The notes below the pieces were generated by a model that saw only the letters and a list, made by a program, of their open reading frames with translations, searched no databases and was not told the origin of the DNA. From contig NZ_JACHMF010000001.1 of the NCBI RefSeq assembly GCF_014204895.1, positions 8,122,001 through 8,186,000 on the forward strand: a stretch of DNA of 64,000 nt, written 5' to 3'. Each line of letters opens with the position of its first letter. Position 1 is the stretch's first letter. This document shows, piece after piece, positions 16,340 through 27,048 of this stretch. The position numbers were made by a program, and so were the translations under genes. Origin of the DNA: Paractinoplanes abujensis. Its GTDB lineage: Bacteria > Actinomycetota > Actinomycetes > Mycobacteriales > Micromonosporaceae.

Positions 16340-17065
16340 CTACTCGAACAGCTCCTTCAGAGTGCCGTCGACCGGGCGGCCCCGCGCGGTCAGGTCGTCG
16401 GCCTGCGCATCGAGGATCTTGCTCAGCTCCTGCACGTCGGCCCCGGCCAGCCCGGTGCGCTTGACGGCGTCGGCCGGATTGCGGAAATACGTGCGGCTGA
16501 GCAGGCCCGCGACCAGGGCGGTGTGCAGGCGGGCGTCGGCCATCAGGACGAGCGCGGCGTCGGTGTCGTAATACTCGGCCAGCCGTACGGCCCGGCTGTG
16601 TGCGGCCGCCGCGAGCTCCCAGTTGTGCCGGGCCAGGCCGCTGAACTCGAGCGGGCGGGCCTCGGCGAGCCGGCTCAGATGGGCGTCGCGGTGCTGGGCC
16701 AGCAGGCCGCGGGGGTCGTGCAGCGGGCGGCAGGTGACGAACCGCTCCGCCTCCAACGGCCAGCGCGGGGTCAGCTCGCGCGCCCGGCGCAGCTCCTCCT
16801 CGGCCGTGCTGACCCGCAGGTCGACCAGGATGCCGTCCACCCGGCGCAGAGCCGGCCGGGGCCCCGCGCCGCCCCGATAGGTGAGCACGACCAGGTTGAC
16901 GTCGCTGCCGTCGTGGTCGTCGCCGTGGGCCAGCGACCCGTGCACGCCGATCGCCTGCACCTCGGCCGGCCAGCGGCGCTCGATCACGTCGCTCAGCCGG
17001 GTGGCCAGGCGGCCCCGCGGCGAGCTCAAGTCGATCTCGTCCTGCACCCCGTCATTGTCGAGCAT
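16340..17065 (-). CDS. Nucleotidyltransferase-fold protein (kanamycin-nucleotidyltransferase-like) with altered metal site
   Basis: The 241-residue protein opens with a DNA-polymerase-beta-type fold: GVHGSLAHGD about residue 40, then GSDVNLVV, and a third acidic site in GILVDLRV. The second acidic metal ligand expected at SDxD is Asn here (SDVN), so catalysis may be reduced or altered. The C-terminal half is helical, as in antibiotic or small-molecule nucleotidyltransferases. Substrate is unknown. It is the last gene of a minus-strand group with the DUF4439 protein, 54 bp after that gene, and converges with the VIT transporter gene. Confidence 0.7.
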   Translation of the reverse strand: MLDNDGVQDEIDLSSPRGRLATRLSDVIERRWPAEVQAIGVHGSLAHGDDHDGSDVNLVVLTYRGGAGPRPALRRVDGILVDLRVSTAEEELRRARELTPRWPLEAERFVTCRPLHDPRGLLAQHRDAHLSRLAEARPLEFSGLARHNWELAAAAHSRAVRLAEYYDTDAALVLMADARLHTALVAGLLSRTYFRNPADAVKRTGLAGADVQELSKILDAQADDLTARGRPVDGTLKELFE

Positions 17066-17119
17066 CCATGCGTACGGGGAAGGTCTACAGCGCGTAGCTG
17101 GAGAAGGGACATCGCCACA

Positions 17120-17545
17120 TCATTCGGGACGTCCCGGGAAGGGCAGGGTCACCGGGCTCACCGCGGCCAGGCGGCGCCAGCGGGTCGCGCGCACCGCCGC
17201 CTCGGTCATCGCGGCCAGGGCGGTGGTGCGGTCGGCGCCGGTGCTCGCGGGCAGCAGCGGCCGCCACGCCTGGGCCACGCCGTCCTCGACGTGGATGGCC
17301 AGCTTGAGCGCGCTCGCCCGGTCGGTCACCGGGAACGGCAGCTGATAGCCCGCGGGCGACGGGGCGGCGCTGGCCTTGAGCTGGGCCAGCTTGGCCACCA
17401 GGAAGTCCCGGCGGCCGCGGTGGGTCTGCTCGGCGGCGCGCGCCTCGGTCACGTCGCCCCGGCCACCCAGATGCACCCCGAGCAACCCGTACGCATAGAT
17501 GGCGGCTTCCTCGGCGGCCAGGGCCGCGCCCAGTTGCGGGTTCAT
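17120..17545 (-). CDS. DUF4439 ferritin-like domain protein
   Basis: This 141-residue helical protein has the ferritin-like arrangement of DUF4439: ALAAEEAAIYAYGLLG in helix 1 and ARAAEQTHRGRRDFL in helix 2, then AAIAxxx-type helices. Several Glu and His could bind metal, but a complete di-iron set is not obvious. Comparable genes sit beside rimP in other actinobacteria (Mycobacterium Rv2844 region, from memory). The ATG at 17545 overlaps the stop of a small upstream frame (ATGA) built from three tandem copies of this gene's own first 13 codons. Confidence 0.8.
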   Translation of the reverse strand: MNPQLGAALAAEEAAIYAYGLLGVHLGGRGDVTEARAAEQTHRGRRDFLVAKLAQLKASAAPSPAGYQLPFPVTDRASALKLAIHVEDGVAQAWRPLLPASTGADRTTALAAMTEAAVRATRWRRLAAVSPVTLPFPGRPE

Positions 17546-17661
17546 CGCAGCGCCGCCACGGTCGTGCCCAGCTGCGGGCTCGTCTTCTGCGCCGCCAAGG
17601 CTCCGCCCAGCTGCGGGCTCATCTCCCGGGCGGCCGGGGTCGTGTCCAGCTGCGGGCTCAT
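17542..17661 (-). CDS. 39-codon frame made of three tandem copies of the DUF4439 gene start
   Basis: The frame reads three units opening MSPQL, MSPQL and TSPQL, each about 13 codons (39, 39 and 38 nt). The real DUF4439 gene then begins MNPQLGAALAAEE, the fourth unit. The third unit lacks one base, so the frame ends in TGA overlapping the DUF4439 ATG. It may be a translated leader that couples to the next gene or simply a local duplication that has lost its frame; with one base restored, all four units would be one reading frame. Confidence 0.4.
   Translation of the reverse strand: MSPQLDTTPAAREMSPQLGGALAAQKTSPQLGTTVAALR
17543..17661 (-). repeat. Tandem duplication of a 38-39 bp gene-start unit
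   Basis: Reading the minus strand, three units beginning AGCCCGCAGCTGG follow one another and lead directly into a fourth that is the annotated DUF4439 start (AACCCGCAACTGG). The first 14 bp of the units are nearly identical, the remainder has drifted while keeping Ala-rich codons. Confidence 0.75.
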
Positions 17662-17702
17662 CGCGGCGCCACCCCGCCCGGCGGCTGCCTCCGGGCGCTC
17701 AT
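17658..17702 (-). CDS. 14-codon linker frame overlapping both neighbours
   Basis: An ATG at 17702 overlaps the lipoprotein stop (ATGA) and the 14-residue frame [14 protein letters not shown] ends in a TGA that overlaps the ATG of the 39-codon repeat frame. The sequence around each junction is GCGATGA. Whether it is translated is unknown; it would provide unbroken coupling from the lipoprotein to the DUF4439 gene. Confidence 0.25.
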   Translation of the reverse strand: MSARRQPPGGVAPR

Positions 17703-18166
17703 CGCAGGGCCTCGGCGTGGGTGGCGCGGCTGGCGGCGATCGAGCCGACCAGGGCCGCCCGCTCGGCCGGGGCGGCCAGGCAGGCCGCGACCGCGGACTT
17801 CTGCGCCGCCTGCTCGGCCGAGCGCAGCGTGGCCACCGTCTCGGCCGCGGCGCCGGCCGGTGCGCTCGCGCTCGGGCCCGCCGAGGGCGGCGTCTTGCCG
17901 ATCAGCCGGGCCAGCTCGGCCACGTGCGCGCGGTGGTCGTCGGCCAGCGGGGTGAGCCGGGTGCCCAGCCCGGGCTGGGCCGCGATCGCCCGATCGTAGG
18001 ACGCGGCCAGCGCCGCCGCCTCGTCGAGCAGCGGCTGCAGCGGATCCGGTGTCTCCGGTGGGGCCGGCTCGTCGTCGAGGAGGCCGCACCCGCTCAATGA
18101 GGTGGCCGCCAGGCCCGCCGCCGCGACCCCGAGCACGCGCCTGCGGTGGTACCCCGTGATGCTCAT
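17699..18166 (-). CDS. Secreted lipoprotein, ferritin-like/DUF4439-related
   Basis: The 155-residue protein begins with a signal peptide containing YHRRRVLG (a possible Tat motif) and a lipobox SLSGC near residue 27, so it should be anchored on the outer face of the membrane. The mature part is Ala-rich and helical, with [15 protein letters not shown], which resembles ferritin-like helices of the downstream protein. The ATG at 18166 is chosen because it places the signal peptide at the N-terminus; an open frame extends upstream without coding character. It is the first gene of this minus-strand group and is divergent from rimP. Confidence 0.75.
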   Translation of the reverse strand: MSITGYHRRRVLGVAAAGLAATSLSGCGLLDDEPAPPETPDPLQPLLDEAAALAASYDRAIAAQPGLGTRLTPLADDHRAHVAELARLIGKTPPSAGPSASAPAGAAAETVATLRSAEQAAQKSAVAACLAAPAERAALVGSIAASRATHAEALR

Positions 18167-18342
18167 GCGCACCGCGCCAGTCAACACCATCGGGTACGCG
18201 CCGTGAGCTGCGGATGGCGCGGAATCGGTGCGGCGGCGAACCGTCGCTCGGTCCCGCGCGTTACGCTTCGTGCCAGCCGCGGGGCTTTCCGGCCCGGCGG
18301 CATGCAGTCGTTTGTCCGATTTCAAGGAAAGGTCGAGCCCCG

Positions 18343-18963
18343 ATGACGCAGCGTGGTCGCGCCGGCGCCCGGCCCGGACAGGGTCCCGGGGCCCGTCGCC
18401 GCCGGGAGGCCGAGGAGCCGCGGGTTCCCGCCGCGCCCCGCATCGACCTGTCCGCCGCCCGCGCCCGCGTGCGTGAGGTGATCGAGCCGGTCGTCGCCCG
18501 GGCGGGTTACGACCTGGAAGACGTGGCCGTCTCGCGGGCCGGCCGCCGCCACGTGGTGCGCGTGCTGGTCGACACCGACGGCGGCATCAGCCTGGACGAC
18601 GTGGCGATCGTCTCGCGCGAGATCTCCGGCGCGCTCGACGCGGCCGACGAGCAGGGCGAGGTGCTGGCGGGCGAATACCAGCTGGAGGTGGGCTCGCCCG
18701 GTGTCGACCGGCCGCTGACCCTGCCCCGGCACTGGCGGCGCAACCGGGGCCGGCTGGTCGCGGTCAACGGGCTGACCGGCCGCGTGGTCGACACCGATGA
18801 CGAGGGCGTCGTGCTCGACGTCGACGGCACCCCCCGCGAGCTGCGCTTCGACGAGCTCGGCCCGGGCAAGGTGCAGATCGAGTTCAAACGGCTGGACGAG
18901 GCCGACTTCGGCGACGAAGACGACGACGATGACGATGACGACGAAGGGGAGGGCGAGGAATGA
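18343..18963 (+). CDS. rimP: Ribosome maturation factor RimP
   Basis: RimP (206 residues here) helps 30S subunit maturation. The N-terminal domain ([18 protein letters not shown], then [14 protein letters not shown]) and the family signature [14 protein letters not shown] are present. Two features exceed the usual family length: a basic N-terminal tail of about 35 residues and an acidic C-terminal tail with a run of Asp/Glu. AAGGAAAGG lies upstream of the ATG. The TGA overlaps the nusA ATG (ATGA), as is typical of the rimP-nusA-infB operon. Confidence 0.95.
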   Translation: MTQRGRAGARPGQGPGARRRREAEEPRVPAAPRIDLSAARARVREVIEPVVARAGYDLEDVAVSRAGRRHVVRVLVDTDGGISLDDVAIVSREISGALDAADEQGEVLAGEYQLEVGSPGVDRPLTLPRHWRRNRGRLVAVNGLTGRVVDTDDEGVVLDVDGTPRELRFDELGPGKVQIEFKRLDEADFGDEDDDDDDDDEGEGEE

Positions 18964-19994
18964 ACATCGACCTCGCGGCGCTGCGCGCCCTGGAGCGCGA
19001 GCGGGAGATCCCGTTCGACACGATTCTGGCCGCCATCGAGACGGCCCTGCTGACCGCCTACCGGCACACCGAGGGCGCGCAGAGCCACGCGCGCGTCGAG
19101 ATCGACCGTAGGACCGGTGTCGCCTCGGTGCTGGCGCAGGAACTGGACGACGACGGCACGGTGGTGCGCGAGGTGGACGACACCCCGCACGACTTCGGCC
19201 GCATCGCCGCGATGACCGCCAAGCAGGTCATCCTCCAGCGGCTGCGCGAGGCCACCGACGAGCAGCACTTCGGTGAGTACGCGGGGCGCGACGGTGACCT
19301 GATCACCGGCATCGTGCAGGCCGACGCGGCGCGGGCCGAGAAGGGCATCGTGATCGTCGACCTCGGCAAGATCGAGGCCGTGCTCCCGCAGTCCGAGCAG
19401 GTCCCCGGCGAGTCCTACGAGCACGGGTCGCGCATCCGGGCGATCGTCGTGCACGTGGCCAAGGGTTTCCGCGGCCCCCAGGTCACCCTTTCGCGCTCCC
19501 ACCCGGCCCTGGTCAAGAAGCTGTTCGCGCTCGAGGTCCCCGAGATCGCCGACGGTGTGGTGGAGATCGCCGCGATCGCACGTGAGGCAGGTCACCGCAC
19601 CAAGATCGCGGTGCACTCGACGGTTCCCGGCGTCAACGCCAAGGGCGCCTGTATCGGCCCGATGGGTCAGCGGGTCCGGGCCGTGATGAGCGAGCTGCAC
19701 GGCGAGAAGATCGACATCATCGACTGGTCGGAGGATCCGGCCCAGTTCGTCGGCAACGCCCTCTCGCCCGCAAAAGCCCTGCGTGTCGAGGTGGTGGACG
19801 CCGCCACCAGGACGGCCCGGGTCACCGTGCCCGATTTCCAGCTCTCGCTGGCGATCGGCCGTGAGGGGCAGAACGCCCGGCTCGCCGCCCGCCTGACCGG
19901 CTGGCGGATCGACATCCGGCCGGACAATGAACCGACCGGCCCGTCCGACCGTTCAACCCCGGCCGACCGTGATGCGGCCGAGGCGGGAAGCTGA
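18960..19994 (+). CDS. nusA: Transcription termination/antitermination protein NusA
   Basis: NusA, 344 residues, binds RNA polymerase and nascent RNA and modulates pausing and termination. The N-terminal domain (to about 110), the S1 domain (about 120-195, DLITGIVQ to [11 protein letters not shown]) and two KH domains ([14 protein letters not shown] and [14 protein letters not shown]) are all seen. It lacks the C-terminal acidic repeats of E. coli NusA, as do other actinobacterial forms. The start overlaps the rimP stop. Confidence 0.96.
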   Translation: MNIDLAALRALEREREIPFDTILAAIETALLTAYRHTEGAQSHARVEIDRRTGVASVLAQELDDDGTVVREVDDTPHDFGRIAAMTAKQVILQRLREATDEQHFGEYAGRDGDLITGIVQADAARAEKGIVIVDLGKIEAVLPQSEQVPGESYEHGSRIRAIVVHVAKGFRGPQVTLSRSHPALVKKLFALEVPEIADGVVEIAAIAREAGHRTKIAVHSTVPGVNAKGACIGPMGQRVRAVMSELHGEKIDIIDWSEDPAQFVGNALSPAKALRVEVVDAATRTARVTVPDFQLSLAIGREGQNARLAARLTGWRIDIRPDNEPTGPSDRSTPADRDAAEAGS

Positions 19995-20034
19995 CCGGAT
20001 ACGCGTCCGGGGCGCATGAGGAGTAGACTTTCAT

Positions 20035-20373
20035 ATGGTCGGCCCGACGCGAACCTGTGTCGGCTGTCGCAAGCGCGCGCCGGCCTCTGATTTGCTGCGG
20101 TTCGTCGCGGCCGGTTCCGGGGATGATCTCCGGCTCCAGCCCGATCCGAATCGCCGACTGCCGGGCCGGGGAGCGCATCTGCATCCTGATCCGGCTTGCT
20201 TCGCGCTGGCGGAGCGGCGTCGCGCCTTCGGGCGGGCGCTGCGTCTCCCCGGTGTTGCTGACACCGGAATGCTTGCCGAGCACATCCGGGTGGCTTCCAT
20301 GTCACTCGGAACGACCGATGACACGGCCGCCGTGGCCGTGTCACGACCCAGCAAGGTAGGACGACCCAGATGA
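20035..20373 (+). CDS. ylxR: YlxR/RnpM-family RNA-binding protein (DUF448)
   Basis: The 112-residue protein opens with RTCVGCRKR, the DUF448 signature, and continues with the basic PGRGAHLHPDPACF segment. YlxR/RnpM binds RNA, including RNase P RNA in Firmicutes (established there), and is always placed between nusA and infB. The C-terminal 35 residues are less conserved. GAGGAG lies about 12 nt before the ATG. Confidence 0.9.
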   Translation: MVGPTRTCVGCRKRAPASDLLRFVAAGSGDDLRLQPDPNRRLPGRGAHLHPDPACFALAERRRAFGRALRLPGVADTGMLAEHIRVASMSLGTTDDTAAVAVSRPSKVGRPR

Positions 20374-20465
20374 GCACACGATGAAGTCCCTGAAATGAAC
20401 AGGCTTCTAGTGCACGAGTGAGGTCGTTGCGGGTGCGCTCGCACGACCTCGAAGTGAGGAGTGCA

Positions 20466-23522
<3,057 letters not shown>

Positions 23523-23541
23523 GGGTTCAGTAGCACCAGTC

Positions 23542-23573
23542 AAGGCCCCCAGTGCTCCGGCGCTGGGGGCCTT
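23542..23573 (+). terminator. Terminator-like hairpin after infB
   Basis: AAGGCCCCCAG (23542-23552) pairs perfectly with CTGGGGGCCTT (23563-23573) around a 10-nt loop. Only a short T-poor tail follows. It probably reduces read-through into the methyltransferase gene. Confidence 0.65.
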
Positions 23574-23590
23574 GCTGTCCAATGGCTGGC

Positions 23591-24613
23591 ATGTCCCGGT
23601 ACGCCCTGCTGCTCGCGCCCTCCGCCAACCGCGTCTACGCCGATCAGGCCGCCCGCCTCGCGACCGCCGAACTGGCCGGGTTCGCGCCGGTGCTCACCGG
23701 CGGCCTCGACGACATCGACGTCACCACCCTCGGCGGCGTCGAATACCTGACCTTCACGGGCGACCTGACGGTGCGCGACGTCGCTTATCTGTCGAACCTG
23801 TCCGCGGCGTACGCGCTGTTCGAGCGCACCGGCGACGATCACCTGCGGCCGGTGCTGATGACCCCGCTGGCCCGCTACGACAGCGACCTCATCACGATCC
23901 CGAAATACGCGGGCAAGACCAACGAGCAGTTCACCAAGCTCGTGCTCAACCTGACGATCCTGGCCTCGGCGTCGGCCGGCCGGATGCTCGACGACCACCT
24001 CACCGTGCTCGACCCGCTGTGCGGCCGCGGCACGACGCTCAACCAGGCGCTGATGTACGGCTACGACGGCGTCGGGGTCGAGATGGACGGCAAGGACGTC
24101 GAGGCGTACAAGCTGTTCCTGCAGACCTGGCTCAAGCGCAAGCGCCTCAAGCACACCGCCGACCTCGTGCCCGTCCGCCGGCAGGGCCGCCGGGCCGCCC
24201 GCCGGCTCGAGGTGACGCTGGCCGCGAGCAAGGACGACCACAAGGCGGGGGCCGTGCAGAAGGTCGTGGTGCTGCAGGCCGACACCACTCAGCTCGACGG
24301 GCTGCTGCGGGGTGGGGTCGCCGACGTGCTGGTGGCCGACCTGCCGTACGGGGTGGCGCACGGCTCCTACGACGACGAGGGCGGGCTCTCCCGGCGCCCG
24401 CTCGACCTGCTGGAGCGCGCGGTGCCGCAGTGGCTGCCGCTGCTGCGCCCGGGCGGCGCGATGGGGCTGTCGTGGAACACGAAGGTCGCCAAGCGCGAGC
24501 TGGCCGAGGACATCCTGCAGGCGAACGGGCTGGAGATCGTGCCCCAACTGCCCCTCGTGCACCGCGTGGACCAGGGGATCGAGCGCGATGTGGTGGTCGC
24601 CCGCCGAAATTGA
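23591..24613 (+). CDS. TRM11/THUMP-type putative RNA methyltransferase
   Basis: This protein of about 340 residues has an N-terminal domain unlike a classical THUMP and a Rossmann-type SAM domain: motif I DPLCGRGTTLNQAL, and ADLPYGVAHG in the place of the (D/N)PPY catalytic motif, which suggests N2- or N6-methylation of an exocyclic amine in RNA. A second ATG 9 nt upstream (23582) is possible; the start here matches the conserved SRYALLLAPSANR opening better. Its position inside the infB-rbfA block hints at a tRNA or rRNA target; that is inference. Confidence 0.75.
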   Translation: MSRYALLLAPSANRVYADQAARLATAELAGFAPVLTGGLDDIDVTTLGGVEYLTFTGDLTVRDVAYLSNLSAAYALFERTGDDHLRPVLMTPLARYDSDLITIPKYAGKTNEQFTKLVLNLTILASASAGRMLDDHLTVLDPLCGRGTTLNQALMYGYDGVGVEMDGKDVEAYKLFLQTWLKRKRLKHTADLVPVRRQGRRAARRLEVTLAASKDDHKAGAVQKVVVLQADTTQLDGLLRGGVADVLVADLPYGVAHGSYDDEGGLSRRPLDLLERAVPQWLPLLRPGGAMGLSWNTKVAKRELAEDILQANGLEIVPQLPLVHRVDQGIERDVVVARRN

Positions 24614-24652
24614 GCCGCGGACTGTCGTACCCCGGCAGTAACCTTCGCGCTG

Positions 24653-24946
24653 ATGTATACCGAGACCGCAGTGTTCGATCTGCTGCTGCCGGGCGATTCC
24701 CGATCGCTCAAGCAGAAGCGCTCCTATGTCCGCCCGATCCTCGCGATGCTGAAGAAATACGAGGTCAGCGCAGCCGAGGTGGGCTTCCACGACCTGCACG
24801 CCCGGGCCCAGCTCGGCGTGGCGGTGGTGGCCGCCGAGCCCGCACAGGCGCGGGCCGTCATCGATTCCTGCGAGAACCAGGTGGCCGGCCGGCCCGAGAT
24901 CGAGCTGCTGTCGGTCAAGCGCCGGTTGTACGGCGACGACGACTGA
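24653..24946 (+). CDS. DUF503 (YlxP-like) protein
   Basis: A 97-residue protein with the family opening FDLLLPGDSRSLKQKRS and central VGFHDLHARAQLGVA. DUF503 proteins sit between infB and rbfA in many Gram-positive genomes, and a role linked to ribosome assembly is suspected from that position only. A TAACCT box 8 nt before the ATG may serve a nearly leaderless start. Confidence 0.88.
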   Translation: MYTETAVFDLLLPGDSRSLKQKRSYVRPILAMLKKYEVSAAEVGFHDLHARAQLGVAVVAAEPAQARAVIDSCENQVAGRPEIELLSVKRRLYGDDD

Positions 24947-25040
24947 CTCAGACGTTCGGCCCGGTGGCCACGTGGGTAGGCTTCAGCAGTTGGGCGGGGG
25001 CGTTCGCGAACCCGCAGGAACACAGTCGGAGGTGGGCGAT

Positions 25041-25508
25041 ATGTCGGACCCGGCCAAGACGCGGCGGCATGCCGAGCGCGTACGGGAACTGGTGGCGTCG
25101 CTGGTACGTGAGATCAAGGATCCCCGGCTCGGCATGGTGACCGTCACGGACGCACGGATCACCGGCGACCTGCGTGACGCGACGGTCTACTACACGGTGC
25201 TCGGCGACAGCACTGAGCAGGCGGGCACCCAGACGGCTCTGGAGAGCGCCAAGGGCATGCTGCGCAGCCGCGTGGGCCACGCCCTGGGCCTGCGGCACTC
25301 GCCGAGCCTGACGTTCGTGCTCGACAACGTGCAGGACCACGCCAAGGAGATGGAGGACCTGCTGGCCGAGGCGCGTCAGCGCGACCAGGAGGTCCAGCGG
25401 CTGGCCGCCGGCAAGAAGTACGCCGGTGACCCCGACCCCTACAAGAGCGACGACGAGGACGACGAGGACGCCCCCGAGCGGGTCGGCGCCCGCGAGGACC
25501 AGAGTTGA
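25041..25508 (+). CDS. rbfA: Ribosome-binding factor A
   Basis: RbfA (155 residues) assists late maturation of the 16S rRNA 5' end in the 30S subunit. The KH-type fold is visible: RVRELVASLVREIKDPRLG, VTVTDARITGDLRDATVYY, and the final AMGLRxxPSLTF-type segment LGLRHSPSLTFVLD. The acidic C-terminal tail (DDEDDEDAPE) is longer than in E. coli. GGAGGTG precedes the ATG. Its TGA overlaps the proposed TTG start of the next gene. Confidence 0.94.
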   Translation: MSDPAKTRRHAERVRELVASLVREIKDPRLGMVTVTDARITGDLRDATVYYTVLGDSTEQAGTQTALESAKGMLRSRVGHALGLRHSPSLTFVLDNVQDHAKEMEDLLAEARQRDQEVQRLAAGKKYAGDPDPYKSDDEDDEDAPERVGAREDQS

Positions 25509-26554
25509 CCTCCTCCTCCGTTGTGCGGCCCGGTGTCGAGCCGGGCCGCACCTCAGCCGTGCCCGAGGCGTCGTGGGCCGCGGCCGTGGCGGCGATCCGC
25601 GCGCTGCCCCGCGACGCCGAGGTGCAGCTGATCTGCCACGTCAACCCCGACGGCGACGCGCTCGGCAGCATGCTCGGCTTCGCGCTGGGCCTGCGCCGGC
25701 TGGGCTTCACCGGGCTGCGGGCCACGTTCCCGGGCCAGTTCGACGTGCCGGAGCCGTATCGAGCGCTGCCCGGAGCCGAGCTCCTGGTGCCCGAGCCTCA
25801 GGCGTACGGGAAACCGGCCTTGATCTTGATCTTCGACGTGGCCGGCGAGTCGCGTCTGGGTGATCTGGTCCGCCTGCTCGATGCCGGGGCCCCGGCGATC
25901 GTGCTCGATCATCACGCCTCCAACACCGGCCTGGGCGACGTCAGCCTGGTCGACCCGGCCGCGGTCGCCACCTCGGTGGTGGCCGACGAGCTGCTGACCC
26001 GGCTCGGGGTCGAGCTCGACGCCGAGATCGCCGAATGCCTGTACGTCGCGCTGGCCACCGACACCGGTTCGTTCAAGTTCGTGCGCGACCCGTCCGTGCA
26101 CGAGCTGGCGGCCCGGTTGATCGCGACCGGCATCAGCCCCGGTGACATCGCCCGGCGCATCTTCGACACCCGCCCGTTCGGGGCGATGAAGCTGGCCGGC
26201 GAGGTGCTGGGCCGCGCGGTCCTCGACCCCGCGGCGGCCGGTGGGCGCGGCCTGGTCTGGACGTTCGCGACGAGCGCCGACCTCGAACGCCACAACCAGC
26301 GGCCCTACGTGCTCGATTCGCTGATCGACCCGGTGCGCGGGGTGGCCGAGGCCGACGTGGCAGTGGTCGTCAAGGAGCAGACGGCCGGCGAGTGGTCGGT
26401 GTCGCTGCGCTCCAAGGGGGGCGTCGACGTCAGCGCGGTGGCGGTGGCCCTGGGCGGCGGCGGGCATCGCCTGGCGGCCGGCTTCACGGCGCACGGCACC
26501 CCCGACGAGGTCATCGCCCGGATCGTCCCGTTGCTGGCGGCCAACCTCTCCTGA
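25505..26554 (+). CDS. nrnA: DHH/DHHA1 bifunctional oligoribonuclease / pAp phosphatase
   Basis: NrnA-type phosphoesterase of up to 349 residues; it degrades short RNA oligonucleotides and 3'-phosphoadenosine 5'-phosphate. The DHH core motifs are CHVNPDGDALGS, DVAGESR, VLDHHASN and ALATDTGSFKF; the DHHA1 domain ends with GGGGHRLAAGF. All metal ligands appear present. The TTG at 25505 overlaps the rbfA stop (TTGA); a GTG at 25565 would start a protein 20 residues shorter and cannot be excluded. The gene is followed by a strong terminator. Confidence 0.92.
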   Translation: MTSSSVVRPGVEPGRTSAVPEASWAAAVAAIRALPRDAEVQLICHVNPDGDALGSMLGFALGLRRLGFTGLRATFPGQFDVPEPYRALPGAELLVPEPQAYGKPALILIFDVAGESRLGDLVRLLDAGAPAIVLDHHASNTGLGDVSLVDPAAVATSVVADELLTRLGVELDAEIAECLYVALATDTGSFKFVRDPSVHELAARLIATGISPGDIARRIFDTRPFGAMKLAGEVLGRAVLDPAAAGGRGLVWTFATSADLERHNQRPYVLDSLIDPVRGVAEADVAVVVKEQTAGEWSVSLRSKGGVDVSAVAVALGGGGHRLAAGFTAHGTPDEVIARIVPLLAANLS

Positions 26555-26569
26555 CGCCGTTCTGCGATG

Positions 26570-26601
26570 ACGCGCGACGAGGTCTCGTCGCGCGTTTTCT
26601 T
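26570..26601 (+). terminator. Rho-independent terminator after nrnA
   Basis: ACGCGCGACGAG (26570-26581) and CTCGTCGCGCGT (26584-26595) form a perfect 12-bp stem closed by a 2-nt centre and followed by TTTCTT. It should end the rimP-nrnA transcript. Confidence 0.85.
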
Positions 26602-26667
26602 ATGCCTGAGTGACTGTCCGGTATCAGATCGGTGTCTCGCTGGGTGGGAACCGCGCCTCAACGGGCG

Positions 26668-26707
26668 GACCTGAACGATAGTTTGGTGACCTGAACGGTG
26701 ATTTGGT
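26668..26707 (+). repeat. Tandem 20-bp direct repeat
   Basis: GACCTGAACGATAGTTTGGT and GACCTGAACGGTGATTTGGT lie head to tail and match at 17 of 20 positions. They lie 190 bp before the 29-codon frame and 340 bp before the MATE gene. Two-site binding by a regulator is a plausible reading. Confidence 0.65.
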
Positions 26708-26896
26708 TTTGCGCGGCCGTGACCACCGCCCGCCGTGGAACCGCGAGCCACCCGGGTTCACCCATCCGGGTCGCGTCACCCAGCGCCAGGTGCCCGGCGA
26801 TCCCGGGCCGGCCTCGATGTGACGCCCGCTCGACCGATCCCAGACAGCGTGCGCGTGCCTCTCGTCACGCCGCACCACCGTGGAAGGACCACGATC

Positions 26897-26986
26897 ATGG
26901 CTGCCAAGCCGAAGCCGCAGAGCACCGACGAAGCCCGCGAGCAGGCGCGCCGCGCCCTGCAGACGTCGATGGACACTCGTCAGTAA
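26897..26986 (+). CDS. 29-residue small hypothetical protein
   Basis: The frame runs from an ATG preceded by GGAAGGA at good spacing to a TAA. The peptide opens MAAKPKPQSTDEAREQARRA and ends TSMDTRQ: highly charged, no membrane segment, predicted as one amphipathic helix. Codons are strongly GC at the third position, as in neighbouring real genes. I do not recognise a family. It lies alone between a terminator and the MATE transporter gene. Confidence 0.5.
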   Translation: MAAKPKPQSTDEAREQARRALQTSMDTRQ

Positions 26987-27048
26987 CCCCTAAGTAAGCC
27001 CCTATCCGCATTGAGATCCTTACGGTGGGGCGGGCATCATGAGTAACT

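Larger units (their letters stand above)
26555..27048. other. 494-bp interval with terminator, tandem repeat and a small frame
   Basis: Between nrnA and the MATE gene this interval holds the nrnA terminator, a directly repeated 20-bp element, and a 29-codon frame with a good ribosome site. The rest shows no recognisable gene. Confidence 0.6.

Noticed and set aside
27039..27048. ATG at 27039 as start of the MATE gene
   Set aside because: It is in a different frame from the transporter and gives no product.
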